A stretch of DNA of 64,000 bases from Flintibacter sp. KGMB00164 (GCF_008727735.1 NZ_CP044227.1:2243001-2307000); one strand, 5' to 3'. Shown: positions 35,118 to 44,278, counted from the first letter of the stretch. Notes: generated by a model from the letters alone, not told the origin. Translations and numbers: made by a program.

Positions 35118-36149
35118 ATGCAGCGCAAACCCTTTGGACAGACCCGGGATGGCCAGGCCGTGGAGATCATCACCCTGGACAACGGCCAGCTTTCCTGCAC
35201 CTTCCTCACCTACGGCGCTACCCTCGTCTCCCTGAATGTTCCGGACAAGGAGGGTAAGATGGTGGATGTGGCCCTGGGCTATGACACCCTAGCAGGCTAT
35301 GAGAGCCAGGACAAATACCTGGGCGCCACCGTGGGCCGCTACGCCAACCGCATTGCCGCCGGCCGCTTCACCCTGGACGGTGTGGAATACACCCTGGCTG
35401 TCAACGACGGAGACAACCATCTCCACGGCGGCCCCACCGGTTTCTCCACCCGGGTATGGCAGGCTGAAGAGGTGCCCAATGGGGTCCGCTTCACCTACCA
35501 CAGCGAGGACATGGAGGAGGGCTTCCCCGGCGCCCTCACCGCCCAGGTGACCTACTCCCTGGAGGGCAATGCTCTGGTGGCCCACTATCAGGCCACTTCC
35601 GACCGCCCCACTGTGTGTAACCTCACCAACCACACCTACTTTAACCTCAACGGCCACAACAGCGGCTCTATCCTGGACCACGTCCTGGTCCTCCACGCCG
35701 CCCACTACACCCCCGTGGTGCCCGGCAGCATCCCCACCGGAAAGATCGAAGAGGTGGCGGGCACCCCCATGGACTTCCTCTATCCCCACACCATCGGCCA
35801 GCGCATCGGCCGCCAGTTCCCCCAGCTGCTGCACTGCGGCGGCTACGACCACAACTGGGTCATTGACGGCCCCATGGGCACGCTCCGTCCCGCCGCCAAG
35901 CTGGTGGGCGACAAGAGCGGCATCACCATGGAGGTGGAGACCACCCTGCCCGGCGTTCAGTGCTACGCAGCCAACTTCCTGGCCGGCTGCCCCACCGGCA
36001 AGGGCGGCGTCACCTACCACAACCGGGAGGGCGTGTGTCTGGAGACTCAGTTCTACCCCGACAGCCCCAACCACCCCAATTTCCCCTCCTGCGTGCTGCG
36101 CCCGGGTGAAACCTGGGACCACACCACTGTGTTCCGTTTCTCCAAGTAA
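35118..36149 (+). CDS. galM: Aldose 1-epimerase (galactose mutarotase)
   Basis: GalM interconverts alpha and beta anomers of sugars. The 343-residue product has GRYANRIAAGRF, the histidine motifs DNHLHGG and NLTNHTYFNL, and the catalytic glutamate in CLETQFYPDS. The start follows ATAGGAGG. It is last in the ruvX-galM run, 35 bp after mtnA; its link to the preceding salvage genes is not obvious. Confidence 0.93.
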   Translation: MQRKPFGQTRDGQAVEIITLDNGQLSCTFLTYGATLVSLNVPDKEGKMVDVALGYDTLAGYESQDKYLGATVGRYANRIAAGRFTLDGVEYTLAVNDGDNHLHGGPTGFSTRVWQAEEVPNGVRFTYHSEDMEEGFPGALTAQVTYSLEGNALVAHYQATSDRPTVCNLTNHTYFNLNGHNSGSILDHVLVLHAAHYTPVVPGSIPTGKIEEVAGTPMDFLYPHTIGQRIGRQFPQLLHCGGYDHNWVIDGPMGTLRPAAKLVGDKSGITMEVETTLPGVQCYAANFLAGCPTGKGGVTYHNREGVCLETQFYPDSPNHPNFPSCVLRPGETWDHTTVFRFSK

Positions 36150-36152
36150 ACA

Positions 36153-36190
36153 AACAGCCTCCCGGCTTAGCCGGGAGGCTGTTCTTTTAT
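36153..36190. terminator. Bidirectional terminator between galM and dacF
   Basis: AACAGCCTCCCGGC pairs perfectly around TTA and is followed by CTTTTATTC on the plus strand. Confidence 0.9.
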
Positions 36191-36195
36191 TCTGT

Positions 36196-37557
36196 TTATC
36201 TGCGGCGGCGTCCGCTGTAACGGCCCCGCCGGCTGGCGCCTGCACCGGCATAGCGGCGGCGCTTGCTGAAAACGAAGATCCGCAGCAGCAGAGCCACCAC
36301 GGCCACCACAACGATCACCAGCAGCAGCTTGACCCACCAGTTCTGGAAGAACTTCTGGATGCGGTCCAGGCGGTAGAGAAGCTCCGAGCGCTCCACCGAG
36401 CTGTCGGCGATCAGATCCAGGGTGCCGTACTCTTCGCCCTGATATTTCAGTACCATGGTACCCAGTACCTGGCCCTGCTCCACCGGAGCTTCCACGGTGT
36501 CGTTGAAGAGGTTGATGACCTTCTCCATCTCGTCCACCTTCACGTCCTTGGGCAGGGTGCGGGCGATGGAGCCCGAGGGCCGCACCATCACCTGGTCGCT
36601 CTGGGTAGACAGGGTGACATTCACCTTGGCCACTACCTCACTGTCCTCTGAAATGACGGTGCGTTGGAAATTCTCAAACCCCCAGTTCAGCAGCTGGATG
36701 GTGTCATAGAACTGGGCCACCTTCTCGCTGCCGTCGGCCAGGGTAATGGTCTCCGGCTCCCCCATGACCACGGAGATGAGGTAGGTGTCCCCCTTCTTGG
36801 CGGTCTCCACCAGGCACTTGCCTGCCTCGTCGGTGCTGCCCGTCTTGCCGCCGGTACCAGGCGTGTAGAGGTAGCCGGTGTACGTCCAGTTGGAGGTAAG
36901 TGCGTTGGTGTTGCGCACGGTGCGCTGCTCGCTGAGGTTGGTGGCAGGGATGGTGTAATTGGGGCTGGTAACGATCTTCTGAAACAGGTCGTACTCCATG
37001 GCCGCCTTCATAAAGAGCGTGATGTCATAGGGCGTGGTGTAGTGGTCCGGGTCATGGAAGCCGTGTGGATTGGCAAAGTGGGTGTTCTCGCATCCCAGCT
37101 CCTTGGCCTTGTCGTTCATCATGCCCACAAAGGTGTCGATGTCACCGCCCACCGTCTCGGCCAGAATCTGGGCGGCCTCATTGGCCGAGGGGAGCAGCAG
37201 GCAGTACAGAAGCTGCTCCACCGTCAGCACCTCTCCGGCCTTGATGTTGGCCGTGGAACTGCCCTCAGGGATGGTAGCGGCCGTGGCAGAGGCTGTAACC
37301 TGAGTCTGGGCGGTGAGCTTGCCCGACTCAATGGCCTCCAGGGTAAGCAGGGCGGTCATCACCTTGGTGATGCTGGCGGGGTAGACCTTGTCGTGGCCGC
37401 CCACCTCGTAAAGGACCTCGTCGTAGTTGGCGTCCACCAGGATGGCATTCTTGCCGTGAAACTCCGGCGGCTCCAGCGCCAGGGACTGGAAGGGCAGCAG
37501 CAGGGTGGTCATTATGGAGACCACCAGCACCAGGGCAAAAAGGCGATATTTTTTCAT
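36196..37557 (-). CDS. dacF: D-alanyl-D-alanine carboxypeptidase (DacF-like)
   Basis: The 453-residue serine peptidase trims the terminal D-alanine of peptidoglycan stems. A signal peptide (1-28), SITK (S62-K65), SAN (124-126) and KTG (238-240) are all present. The C-terminus departs from soluble DacF: a membrane helix at about 410-430 is followed by a very basic tail rich in arginine (RRRR repeats), so the enzyme is probably anchored at both synthesis and maturation. ATG at 37557 follows GGAG. DacF-type proteins act in vegetative or spore walls. Confidence 0.92.
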   Translation of the reverse strand: MKKYRLFALVLVVSIMTTLLLPFQSLALEPPEFHGKNAILVDANYDEVLYEVGGHDKVYPASITKVMTALLTLEAIESGKLTAQTQVTASATAATIPEGSSTANIKAGEVLTVEQLLYCLLLPSANEAAQILAETVGGDIDTFVGMMNDKAKELGCENTHFANPHGFHDPDHYTTPYDITLFMKAAMEYDLFQKIVTSPNYTIPATNLSEQRTVRNTNALTSNWTYTGYLYTPGTGGKTGSTDEAGKCLVETAKKGDTYLISVVMGEPETITLADGSEKVAQFYDTIQLLNWGFENFQRTVISEDSEVVAKVNVTLSTQSDQVMVRPSGSIARTLPKDVKVDEMEKVINLFNDTVEAPVEQGQVLGTMVLKYQGEEYGTLDLIADSSVERSELLYRLDRIQKFFQNWWVKLLLVIVVVAVVALLLRIFVFSKRRRYAGAGASRRGRYSGRRRR

Positions 37558-37645
37558 GGGAAATTCTCCATATGTATGATATAATATAGGTTCAGAGGGT
37601 CCGGCACCCCCATCGTCCGGGTTCCTCTCAATGACAGATAAATTT

Positions 37646-37674
37646 ATTATAGCAAACCAATCACGCCGCCGCAA
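37646..37674 (-). promoter_or_regulatory. dacF promoter
   Basis: On the minus strand TTGCGG and a consensus TATAAT lie 17 bp apart, giving a leader of about 80 nt. Confidence 0.65.
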
Positions 37675-37692
37675 GCGGAAGGAGCGGAAAAA

Positions 37693-38091
37693 ATGGCTGG
37701 TATTTCCCGGTATGAGGCCGCGGCTCTTGGACTCACCGCCGCCTTTGTTTTCTTCACCGCGGGCTGGTTTTTTACCAGCCGCACCGCAAGTGACCCCTAC
37801 ACGGTCACCGTCCAGCACAGCCAGAGCACCGCAGTCTCCTCCGCGGAGCAGACACAGACCGGAGAGAGCAGCCAGCCCGAAAGCCTTCTGGAGGGGGAGC
37901 GCATCCCGGTAAACACGGCCGACGTGTATGAGCTGGACCGCCTGCCCGGCATCGGTCCCACCAAGGCCCAGGCCATCGTGGACTACCGCACCGAGCACGG
38001 TCCCTTCCAAAGCGCAGAGCAGCTGCTGGAGGTCTCCGGGATCGGCGAGGCCACCCTGGAGGGGCTTTTGGACTATATCACCTTAGATTAA
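37693..38091 (+). CDS. comEA: ComEA family helix-hairpin-helix DNA-binding protein
   Basis: The 132-residue protein has one N-terminal membrane segment (about 8-28), a flexible S/T/Q-rich linker and a C-terminal double helix-hairpin-helix (VNTADVYELDRLPGIGPTKAQAIVDYR, then LEVSGIGEATLEGLLDYI). ComEA binds incoming double-stranded DNA at the cell surface. The usual SLBB domain between anchor and HhH is missing. GGAAGGAGCGG precedes the ATG. It lies 17 bp before a two-component system, apparently in one transcript. Confidence 0.88.
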   Translation: MAGISRYEAAALGLTAAFVFFTAGWFFTSRTASDPYTVTVQHSQSTAVSSAEQTQTGESSQPESLLEGERIPVNTADVYELDRLPGIGPTKAQAIVDYRTEHGPFQSAEQLLEVSGIGEATLEGLLDYITLD

Positions 38092-38108
38092 CAAGGGAGC
38101 TTTATTAT

Positions 38109-38810
38109 ATGGCAAAAATATTAGTGGTGGACGACGAGCGCGTCCTGGTGAAGGGAATCACCTTCAACTTAAAAAATGAGGGCTATCAGGTGGAGACCGG
38201 CTACGACGGCGAGGAGGCGGTGGAGCTGGCCCGGGAGGGCAAGTTCGACCTCATTATCCTGGACCTGATGATGCCCAAGATCGACGGGCTCCAGGCCTGC
38301 ATGCGCATCCGGGAGTTTTCCAACGTACCCATTATCATGCTCACCGCCCGCAGCGAGGACACCGACAAAATCATCGGCTTTGAGTGCGGCGCGGACGACT
38401 ATATCACAAAGCCCTTCAACATTCTGGAGCTGAAGGCCCGGGTGCGCGCTCTGCTGCGCCGCTCGGGCGCGGCGGTCCAGCACCAGGCGGCCGGCCAGCT
38501 CACCGTGGGCCACATCCGTCTGGATCCCAACGAGCGCTCCGCCTGGAAGGACGGGGTGAGCGTGGACCTTACCGCCAAGGAATTTGACCTGATGGAGCTT
38601 CTCATGCGCAACCCCGGCCGGGTGTACAGCCGTGAGAACCTGCTCAACGTGGTGTGGGGCTATGAGTATATCGGGGACTACCGCACGGTGGACGTCCATG
38701 TGCGGCGGCTGCGGGAAAAGCTGGAGCTGGATCCGGCCAACCCCCAGTATATCCGCACCAAGTGGGGGGTGGGCTACTATCTCAGCAGCCACCCCGAACA
38801 AAAGAAATGA
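38109..38810 (+). CDS. OmpR/PhoB-family response regulator
   Basis: The 233-residue regulator has a receiver domain with acidic pair D8-D9, phosphorylation site D52 and K101, and a C-terminal winged helix (LTAKEFDLMELLMRNPGRVYSRENLL, RTVDVHVRRLREKLE). It is followed 24 bp later by its histidine kinase. The pair resembles PhoP/WalR-like wall or phosphate regulators, but the target is not evident. Confidence 0.94.
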   Translation: MAKILVVDDERVLVKGITFNLKNEGYQVETGYDGEEAVELAREGKFDLIILDLMMPKIDGLQACMRIREFSNVPIIMLTARSEDTDKIIGFECGADDYITKPFNILELKARVRALLRRSGAAVQHQAAGQLTVGHIRLDPNERSAWKDGVSVDLTAKEFDLMELLMRNPGRVYSRENLLNVVWGYEYIGDYRTVDVHVRRLREKLELDPANPQYIRTKWGVGYYLSSHPEQKK

Positions 38811-38834
38811 TTCCAGGAAAGGAGGGGCCGCCCC

Positions 38835-40337
38835 TTGGATAGCCGAACCCCGGGCAAGGCCCAGCAGAAGATCCCCTTCTTCTCCCGGCTGCAGGTCAAA
38901 TACGCTATGAGCTATCTGGCCATTCTGGCGGTGGTGCTGGTGCTGCTGAACACCTACCCTCTCATCGCCTCCCAGAATCTGCTCTTCTCCTCCAAGCGGG
39001 ACTCGCTGAAAAATCAGGCCGCGGTGATGGCCTCCGCCCTCATGGAGTTGGAGTCCCTCAATGCCGACCAGGTGGCCAGGGTCATGAACATGCTGGACAG
39101 CACCGGCCTGAGCCGGGTGCTGGTCACCGATCCCTCCGGTCTCATTCTCTACGACAGTCTGGCCCAGTCCAACTCGGAGGAGGAGTCCAAAGACAGCCAG
39201 TCAGACGCCCAGCCGGAGGAGGAATACCGCTATGCTCTGTTTCAGGAGGTGGTACTGGCTCTGGAGGGAAATGACGTGGTCTACTCTCAGTATCAGGACG
39301 GCCGCTTTCTCTCCACCGCCGCCTGTCCCATCGTCTACCGCGGCATGACCATCGGCGCCATCTACCTCACCGAGGAGGACACCACCCAGGGCGCTCTGCT
39401 GATGAATCTGCAGCAGAACCTGCGCTCTATCTCTTTGGTGCTGGTGGCCATCGCCCTGACCATCAGTTTTCTATTTTCCAAAGTGCTCACCTCCCGCATC
39501 GGCGCTCTGCTGGGCGCCATCCGCATCGTGGGTGAAGGGGAGTACGGCCACCGTCTCCAGCCCTCGGGCAAGGACGAGCTGGCCCACCTGGCCGAGGAAT
39601 TCAACCAGCTCACCGACCGTCTCCAGACCACCGAGGAGATCCGCCGCCGCTTTGTCTCCGACGCCTCTCATGAGCTGAAAACCCCGCTGGCCTCCATCCG
39701 CCTTCTGGCCGACTCCATCCTGCAAAACCAGGAGATGGACGCGGAGACGGTGCGGGACTTTGTGGGGGACATTGGCGACGAGGCCGAGCGCCTCACCCGT
39801 ATCACCGAGCACCTGCTGGCCCTCACCCGGCTGGACAGCCTGCCAGTGGGCGAGACACAGATCGTGGACATGGCCCAGGTGGCCCAGCGGGCCATCAACA
39901 TGCTCACCCCGGTGGCCGAGGCTGCCGACGTGACGGTGGAGGCCAACTGGAAGCCCGGCTGCACCCTGCGGTGTACCGAGGACGACCTGTACCAGATCTG
40001 CTTTAACCTGATTGAAAACGCCATCAAGTATAACTTCCCCGGCGGCCGAGTCTTTGTCACCGTGCGCCGGGATGGGGACCAGGTGCTGCTGGAGGTGGCC
40101 GACACCGGCGTTGGTATTCCGGAGGACGAGCTGCCCAAGGTCTTTAACCGCTTCTACCGGGTGGACAAGGCTCGCTCCCGGGCTGCCGGCGGCACCGGTC
40201 TTGGGCTGTCCATCGTGCGGGATACGGTGCGCCGCCACGGCGGCTGGGTCACCGCCCAGCGCCGCCAGAGTGAGGGCAGCGTGTTCACCGCAGGCTTCCC
40301 CTGCGAGACCCCCGAAGTGGGAGGTGACTTCTCATGA
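38835..40337 (+). CDS. Membrane sensor histidine kinase
   Basis: The 500-residue kinase has two membrane segments (about 26-46 and 198-218) flanking an external sensor region with an S/E-rich stretch (SNSEEESKDSQSD), then HAMP, HisKA with phospho-acceptor H279 (SDASHELKTPLASIRLL) and HATPase with N, G1 (DTGVGIP) and G2 (GTGLGLSIV) boxes. The start is TTG at 38835, 7 nt after GGAGGGG. It is coupled by a 4-bp overlap (ATGA) to a GerMN lipoprotein gene, which suggests the lipoprotein modulates the external sensor domain. Confidence 0.92.
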   Translation: MDSRTPGKAQQKIPFFSRLQVKYAMSYLAILAVVLVLLNTYPLIASQNLLFSSKRDSLKNQAAVMASALMELESLNADQVARVMNMLDSTGLSRVLVTDPSGLILYDSLAQSNSEEESKDSQSDAQPEEEYRYALFQEVVLALEGNDVVYSQYQDGRFLSTAACPIVYRGMTIGAIYLTEEDTTQGALLMNLQQNLRSISLVLVAIALTISFLFSKVLTSRIGALLGAIRIVGEGEYGHRLQPSGKDELAHLAEEFNQLTDRLQTTEEIRRRFVSDASHELKTPLASIRLLADSILQNQEMDAETVRDFVGDIGDEAERLTRITEHLLALTRLDSLPVGETQIVDMAQVAQRAINMLTPVAEAADVTVEANWKPGCTLRCTEDDLYQICFNLIENAIKYNFPGGRVFVTVRRDGDQVLLEVADTGVGIPEDELPKVFNRFYRVDKARSRAAGGTGLGLSIVRDTVRRHGGWVTAQRRQSEGSVFTAGFPCETPEVGGDFS

Positions 40338-40825
40338 GGCGTGTCTTTGTTCTGCTGCTGGTCCTGCTGCTGACCCTGTCCGGTTGTAAAACCAGCTCGA
40401 AAAACGGCGGCTATCAGCTTTATTTCCGGGTGGATCCGGAAACCTCCACCCACGGCGCGGCCATTGCGGGCCAGAACTACCCCGGCAGAGAGGAACCCGG
40501 TGTGGAAGAGCTCTTCGCCGCTCTCATGGCCGGTCCCACTCAAAATGGACTGGTCTCTCCCTTCCCGCAGGGCGTGACACTGATCAGCTGGGAGCTGTCC
40601 GACGGCCTTCTCACCCTGAATCTCTCGGAGCAGTACGGCGGTCTGGCCGACGTATCCCTTGCCCTGGCCGACTACTGTCTGGTCCTCACCATGAGCCAGA
40701 TCGCCGGGGTGGATTCGGTGCAGATCCAGTCCGACGGCCACACCTACCACTCCCGCAGCCACCAGACCATGACCTCCCAGGAAGCAGTGCTGGATCCTGC
40801 GTGGCTCCCCCAGGAGACCTCTTGA
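40334..40825 (+). CDS. GerMN-domain lipoprotein
   Basis: The 163-residue protein has a lipoprotein signal (LTLSGC; C18) and a GerMN domain (VEELFAALMAGPTQNGLVSPFPQGVTL, then SQIAGVDSVQIQSDG). GerM proteins are spore-associated in Bacillus, and GerMN lipoproteins beside two-component systems, such as LpqB with MtrAB in actinobacteria, affect the kinase. The ATG overlaps the kinase stop. I infer a cofactor role for the kinase. Confidence 0.85.
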   Translation: MRRVFVLLLVLLLTLSGCKTSSKNGGYQLYFRVDPETSTHGAAIAGQNYPGREEPGVEELFAALMAGPTQNGLVSPFPQGVTLISWELSDGLLTLNLSEQYGGLADVSLALADYCLVLTMSQIAGVDSVQIQSDGHTYHSRSHQTMTSQEAVLDPAWLPQETS

Positions 40826-40850
40826 CAAATGGTCCAAATCTCGTTACCCT
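40822..40850 (+). promoter_or_regulatory. metY promoter
   Basis: A consensus TTGACA overlaps the end of the preceding gene, with TACCCT 17 bp downstream. The -10 is weak; TATACA-like sequence follows shortly after. Confidence 0.5.
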
Positions 40851-40919
40851 TATACATTATCAGTTCAATGTGATAAAGCGCCCGGAAACGGGCTTGAAGA
40901 ACAGAAAGAAGGAGTTTCC

Positions 40920-42203
40920 ATGAGCAACTATCAGATCGCCACCGAATGCCTCCACGCCGGCTATCGTCCCGGCAACGGGGAGCCCCGCAACTTCCCCATC
41001 GTCCAGTCCACCACCTTCCGCTATGAGACCAGCGAGGAGATGGGCAAGCTGTTCGATCTGGAGGCCAGCGGCTACTTCTACACCCGCCTGCAGAACCCCA
41101 CCAACGATACCGTGGCGGCCAAGATCGCCGCTCTGGAGGGCGGCAGCGCCGCCATGCTCCTCTCTTCCGGCCAGGCGGCCAACTTCTATGCTATCTTCAA
41201 CATCGCCGGCTGCGGCGACCACGTGATCTCCTCCACCTCCATCTACGGCGGCACCTTCAACCTGTTCGCCGTCACCATGAAGCGCATGGGCATTGAGTTC
41301 ACCTTTGTGGACCCCGAGTGCTCCGAGGAGGAGCTCAACGCCGCTTTCCGGCCCAACACCAAGGCGGTCTTCGGCGAGACCATCGCCAACCCCGCCCTCA
41401 CCATCCTGGACATTGAGAAGTTTGCCAAGGCTGCCCACGCTCACGGCGTGCCCCTGATCATGGACAACACCTTTGCCACTCCTGTGAACTGCCGTCCCTT
41501 TGAGTGGGGCTGCGACATCGTCACCCACTCCACCACCAAGTACATGGACGGCCACGCCCTCACCGTGGGCGGCGCCATTGTGGACAGCGGCAAGTTTGAC
41601 TGGAACGCCCACGCCGACAAGTTCCCCGGCCTCACCACCCCCGACGAGAGCTACCACGGCGTCACCTACACCGAGCGTTTCGGCCTGGAGGGTGCCTTCA
41701 TCACCAAGGCCACCGTGCAGCTCATGCGTGACCTGGGCTCCATCCCCTCCCCCAACAACTGCTTCCTGCTGAACATCGGTCTGGAGACCCTGCCTCTGCG
41801 GATGAAGAAGCACTGCGAGAACGCTCAGGCTGTGGCCGAGTATCTCCAGGGCCACGAGAAGATCGCCTGGGTGCAGTACGCTGGGCTGCCCGGAGACAAG
41901 TACCACGAGCGCGCCCAGAAGTATCTGCCCAACGGCACCTGCGGCGTGGTCATCTTCGGCGTGAAGGGCGGCCGGGCCGCGGCCGAGAAGTTCATGGCCG
42001 GGCTGAAGCTGGCCTCCATCGCCACCCACGTGGCTGACGCCAAGACCTGCGTGCTCCATCCCGCCTCCTCCACTCACCGTCAGATGACCGACGAGGAGCT
42101 TGCTGCCGCCGGTGTCTCTCCCGACCTGGTACGCTTCTCCGTTGGCATTGAGGATGCCAAGGACATCATCGCTGACCTGGAGCAGGCTCTGGCCAACGTG
42201 TAA
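40920..42203 (+). CDS. metY: O-acetylhomoserine sulfhydrylase
   Basis: MetY makes homocysteine from O-acetylhomoserine and sulfide (or cysteine from O-acetylserine), with PLP bound by the lysine in THSTTKYMDGH. The 427-residue product shows TRLQNPTNDTVAAKIAALEGG and the long C-terminal GVVIFGVKGGRAAAEKF and VLHPASSTHRQ segments characteristic of the long MetY branch rather than MetB/MetC. AGAAAGAAGGAG precedes the ATG. No SAM riboswitch fits in the ~65-nt leader. Confidence 0.94.
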   Translation: MSNYQIATECLHAGYRPGNGEPRNFPIVQSTTFRYETSEEMGKLFDLEASGYFYTRLQNPTNDTVAAKIAALEGGSAAMLLSSGQAANFYAIFNIAGCGDHVISSTSIYGGTFNLFAVTMKRMGIEFTFVDPECSEEELNAAFRPNTKAVFGETIANPALTILDIEKFAKAAHAHGVPLIMDNTFATPVNCRPFEWGCDIVTHSTTKYMDGHALTVGGAIVDSGKFDWNAHADKFPGLTTPDESYHGVTYTERFGLEGAFITKATVQLMRDLGSIPSPNNCFLLNIGLETLPLRMKKHCENAQAVAEYLQGHEKIAWVQYAGLPGDKYHERAQKYLPNGTCGVVIFGVKGGRAAAEKFMAGLKLASIATHVADAKTCVLHPASSTHRQMTDEELAAAGVSPDLVRFSVGIEDAKDIIADLEQALANV

Positions 42204-42219
42204 AACATCTATAAACCGG

Positions 42220-42251
42220 GCCCGGGCGGCTCTGCCGCCCGGGCTTTTTTC
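42220..42251 (+). terminator. metY terminator
   Basis: GCCCGGGCGGC pairs with GCCGCCCGGGC around TCT and is followed by seven T residues. Confidence 0.92.
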
Positions 42252-42268
42252 AGATCGGAGGTATCTCT

Positions 42269-42643
42269 ATGGCAGGCGAAACCGTACTGCTCTATAACTG
42301 CTCCGGCCCACAGTGGAGCAAGCTGCGCCAGGTATTTGTGATGCAGAAGCTGCGCATAAAGGCGGTGGAGCCCGGCCAGTATGGCCTTCCCCTCGCCCAG
42401 GTGCTGGAGGGCAGCGGAGAGACCGCCGGGGTGGAGGAGGAATTTTCCGACCCCATGCTGGTGTTCTGCTCCCTTACCGGTCCTCAGCTGGACCGCCTGC
42501 TGGGCGCCATGAAGCGCGCCAAGCTGCCCCCCATTCCCCTAAAAGCGGTGCTCACCCCCACCAACCGGGACTGGACCTCCCAGCAGCTGTGGCAGGAGCT
42601 GCGCCGGGAACATCAGGCCATGCAGGAGCGGCAGGGCAAATAA
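42269..42643 (+). CDS. DUF3783 domain protein
   Basis: The 124-residue protein has the DUF3783 pattern: LLYNCSGPQWSKLRQVFVMQKLRI at the start and PPIPLKAVLTPTNRDWTSQQLWQEL in the C-terminal half. The family is uncharacterised and widespread in Clostridia. GGAGGTATCTCT precedes the ATG. It lies between the metY terminator and the tRNA promoter. Confidence 0.82.
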   Translation: MAGETVLLYNCSGPQWSKLRQVFVMQKLRIKAVEPGQYGLPLAQVLEGSGETAGVEEEFSDPMLVFCSLTGPQLDRLLGAMKRAKLPPIPLKAVLTPTNRDWTSQQLWQELRREHQAMQERQGK

Positions 42644-42662
42644 TTTCTCCGCGAAAAAAGCA

Positions 42663-42691
42663 TTGACAAATCGCGCCTTCCGCCCTATAAT
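42663..42691 (+). promoter_or_regulatory. tRNA-Leu promoter
   Basis: Consensus TTGACA and TATAAT separated by 17 bp end 31 nt before the tRNA gene. Confidence 0.8.
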
Positions 42692-42722
42692 GATAAGGCG
42701 GTTTTCAATAGACCGCCTGTTT

Positions 42723-42809
42723 GCGGCTGTGCTGGAATTGGTAGACTGGCAAGCTTGAGGTGCTTGTGTCCGGACGGGCGTACGGGTTCGACTCCCGTCA
42801 GCCGCACCA
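42723..42809 (+). tRNA. tRNA-Leu (anticodon GAG)
   Basis: The 87-nt gene has a 7-bp acceptor stem (GCGGCTG / CAGCCGC), encoded CCA, D-loop GGTAGA region, anticodon stem CAAGC/GCTTG with loop TTGAGGT (GAG at 42757-42759), a long type II variable arm and T-loop GTTCGACTC. Confidence 0.96.
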
Positions 42810-42814
42810 GTTAG

Positions 42815-42852
42815 AAAAGACGACTTGTTTCGACAAGTCGTCTTTTCTTTGG
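42815..42852 (+). terminator. tRNA-Leu terminator
   Basis: AAAAGACGACTTGT pairs perfectly around a TTCG tetraloop and is followed by a T-rich tract. Confidence 0.9.
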
Positions 42853-42904
42853 CCCTTTTGGGTGGTAGCATTTGCCACCGGATTGAGAGAGAAGGAGTTG
42901 CACG

Positions 42905-44278
42905 ATGAGCCAAAACAAGCCCGCAGAAAACAAAATGGGCACCATGCCGGTCAACCGGCTGCTGTTGTCCATGTCCATCCCCATCATGATCTCCATGCTG
43001 GTCCAGGCACTGTACAACGTAGTAGACAGTATCTTCGTGGCCCAGCTCAGTGAGGACGCCCTGAACGCTGTCTCCCTGGCCTTTCCCATTCAGAACCTGA
43101 TGATTTCCGTAGCAGTAGGTACCGGCGTAGGTATCAACGCCCTGCTGTCCAAGAGTTTGGGCGAAAAGCGTCAGGACCGGGCCAATGCCGCCGCCATGAA
43201 CGGCCTGTTTCTGGCTGCGGTCAGCTACCTGGTCTTTATGCTCATCGGTCTGACCTGCTCCCGGCTGTTCTTTGCCATCCAGACGGACAAGCAGGCCATC
43301 GTAGACTATGGCGAGAGCTACATGTTCATCGTGTGCGTACTGTCGGTGGGCATGTTCTTCCAAATCACCTTTGAACGCATCCTCCAGGCCACTGGCCGTA
43401 CCCTGTACACCATGTTCACCCAGGCTCTGGGCGCCATCATCAACATCGTACTGGACCCCATCCTGATCTTCGGTCTGTTCGGTCTGCCCCGCATGGAGGT
43501 GGCCGGCGCCGCCCTGGCTACCGTACTGGGCCAGATCATTGCCGCCCTCGTCTCGGTGGTCATCAACGCCACCCGCAACCCTGACGTACAGCTGAGCCTG
43601 AAGGGCTTCCGCCCCCAGGCCTCCATCATCGGCCACATCTACGCCGTGGGCGTTCCCTCCATCATCATGTCCTCCATCGGCTCGGTGATGGTCTTCGGTA
43701 TGAACAAGATCCTGATCGCCTTCACCACCACCGCTACCGCGGTTTTCGGTGTATACTTCAAGCTCCAGTCCTTTGTGTTCATGCCTGTGTTTGGTCTTAA
43801 CAACGGCATGGTGCCCATTGTGGCCTACAACTACGGCGCCCGCCGCCCTGACCGCATCAAGCACACCGTCAAGCTCAGCGTCATTTACGCCGTGTCCATC
43901 ATGTTCATCGGCCTGCTGATCTTCCAGTTCCTGCCCAATGTGCTGCTGGACCTGTTCCGCTCCGAGCAGGACACCGGCGATATGCTCACCATCGGTGTGC
44001 CCGCTCTGCGGATCATCTCCCTGAGCTTCCTGTTTGCCGGATTTGCCATCGTCTGCTCCTCCGTGTTCCAGGCCCTGGGCCACGGCGTGCTCAGCCTGGT
44101 GGTATCGGTGGTGCGTCAGCTGATGGTACTGCTGCCTGTCGCTTTCCTTCTGTCCCGCATCGGTGGGTTGGCCGTCGTCTGGTGGGCCTTCCCCATTGCG
44201 GAGCTGTTCTCCGTAGGCCTGTCTGCCCTGTTCCTGCGCCGGGTCTACCGCAAGGAGATCCACCCTCTGGAGATGTAA
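42905..44278 (+). CDS. MATE family efflux transporter
   Basis: The 457-residue protein has twelve membrane segments in two homologous halves, with the MATE signatures SIPIMISMLVQALYNVVDSIFV and the paired GVGINALLSKSLGEKRQD and GLNNGMVPIVAYNYGARRPDR loops. It would export cationic drugs or metabolites by Na+ or H+ antiport (the DinF/NorM branches cannot be told apart here). The ATG follows AGAAGGAG. Confidence 0.92.
   Translation: MSQNKPAENKMGTMPVNRLLLSMSIPIMISMLVQALYNVVDSIFVAQLSEDALNAVSLAFPIQNLMISVAVGTGVGINALLSKSLGEKRQDRANAAAMNGLFLAAVSYLVFMLIGLTCSRLFFAIQTDKQAIVDYGESYMFIVCVLSVGMFFQITFERILQATGRTLYTMFTQALGAIINIVLDPILIFGLFGLPRMEVAGAALATVLGQIIAALVSVVINATRNPDVQLSLKGFRPQASIIGHIYAVGVPSIIMSSIGSVMVFGMNKILIAFTTTATAVFGVYFKLQSFVFMPVFGLNNGMVPIVAYNYGARRPDRIKHTVKLSVIYAVSIMFIGLLIFQFLPNVLLDLFRSEQDTGDMLTIGVPALRIISLSFLFAGFAIVCSSVFQALGHGVLSLVVSVVRQLMVLLPVAFLLSRIGGLAVVWWAFPIAELFSVGLSALFLRRVYRKEIHPLEM

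Noticed and set aside
40851..40919. SAM riboswitch before metY
   Set aside because: The leader is too short and lacks the conserved core.
40860..42077. A 405-codon open frame antisense to metY
   Set aside because: Same shadow-frame composition; metY is certain.
42723..42809. tRNA-Leu as the integration site of the tyrosine recombinase at 30.5 kb
   Set aside because: It is 11 kb away behind housekeeping genes and I see no direct repeat of the tRNA 3' end.
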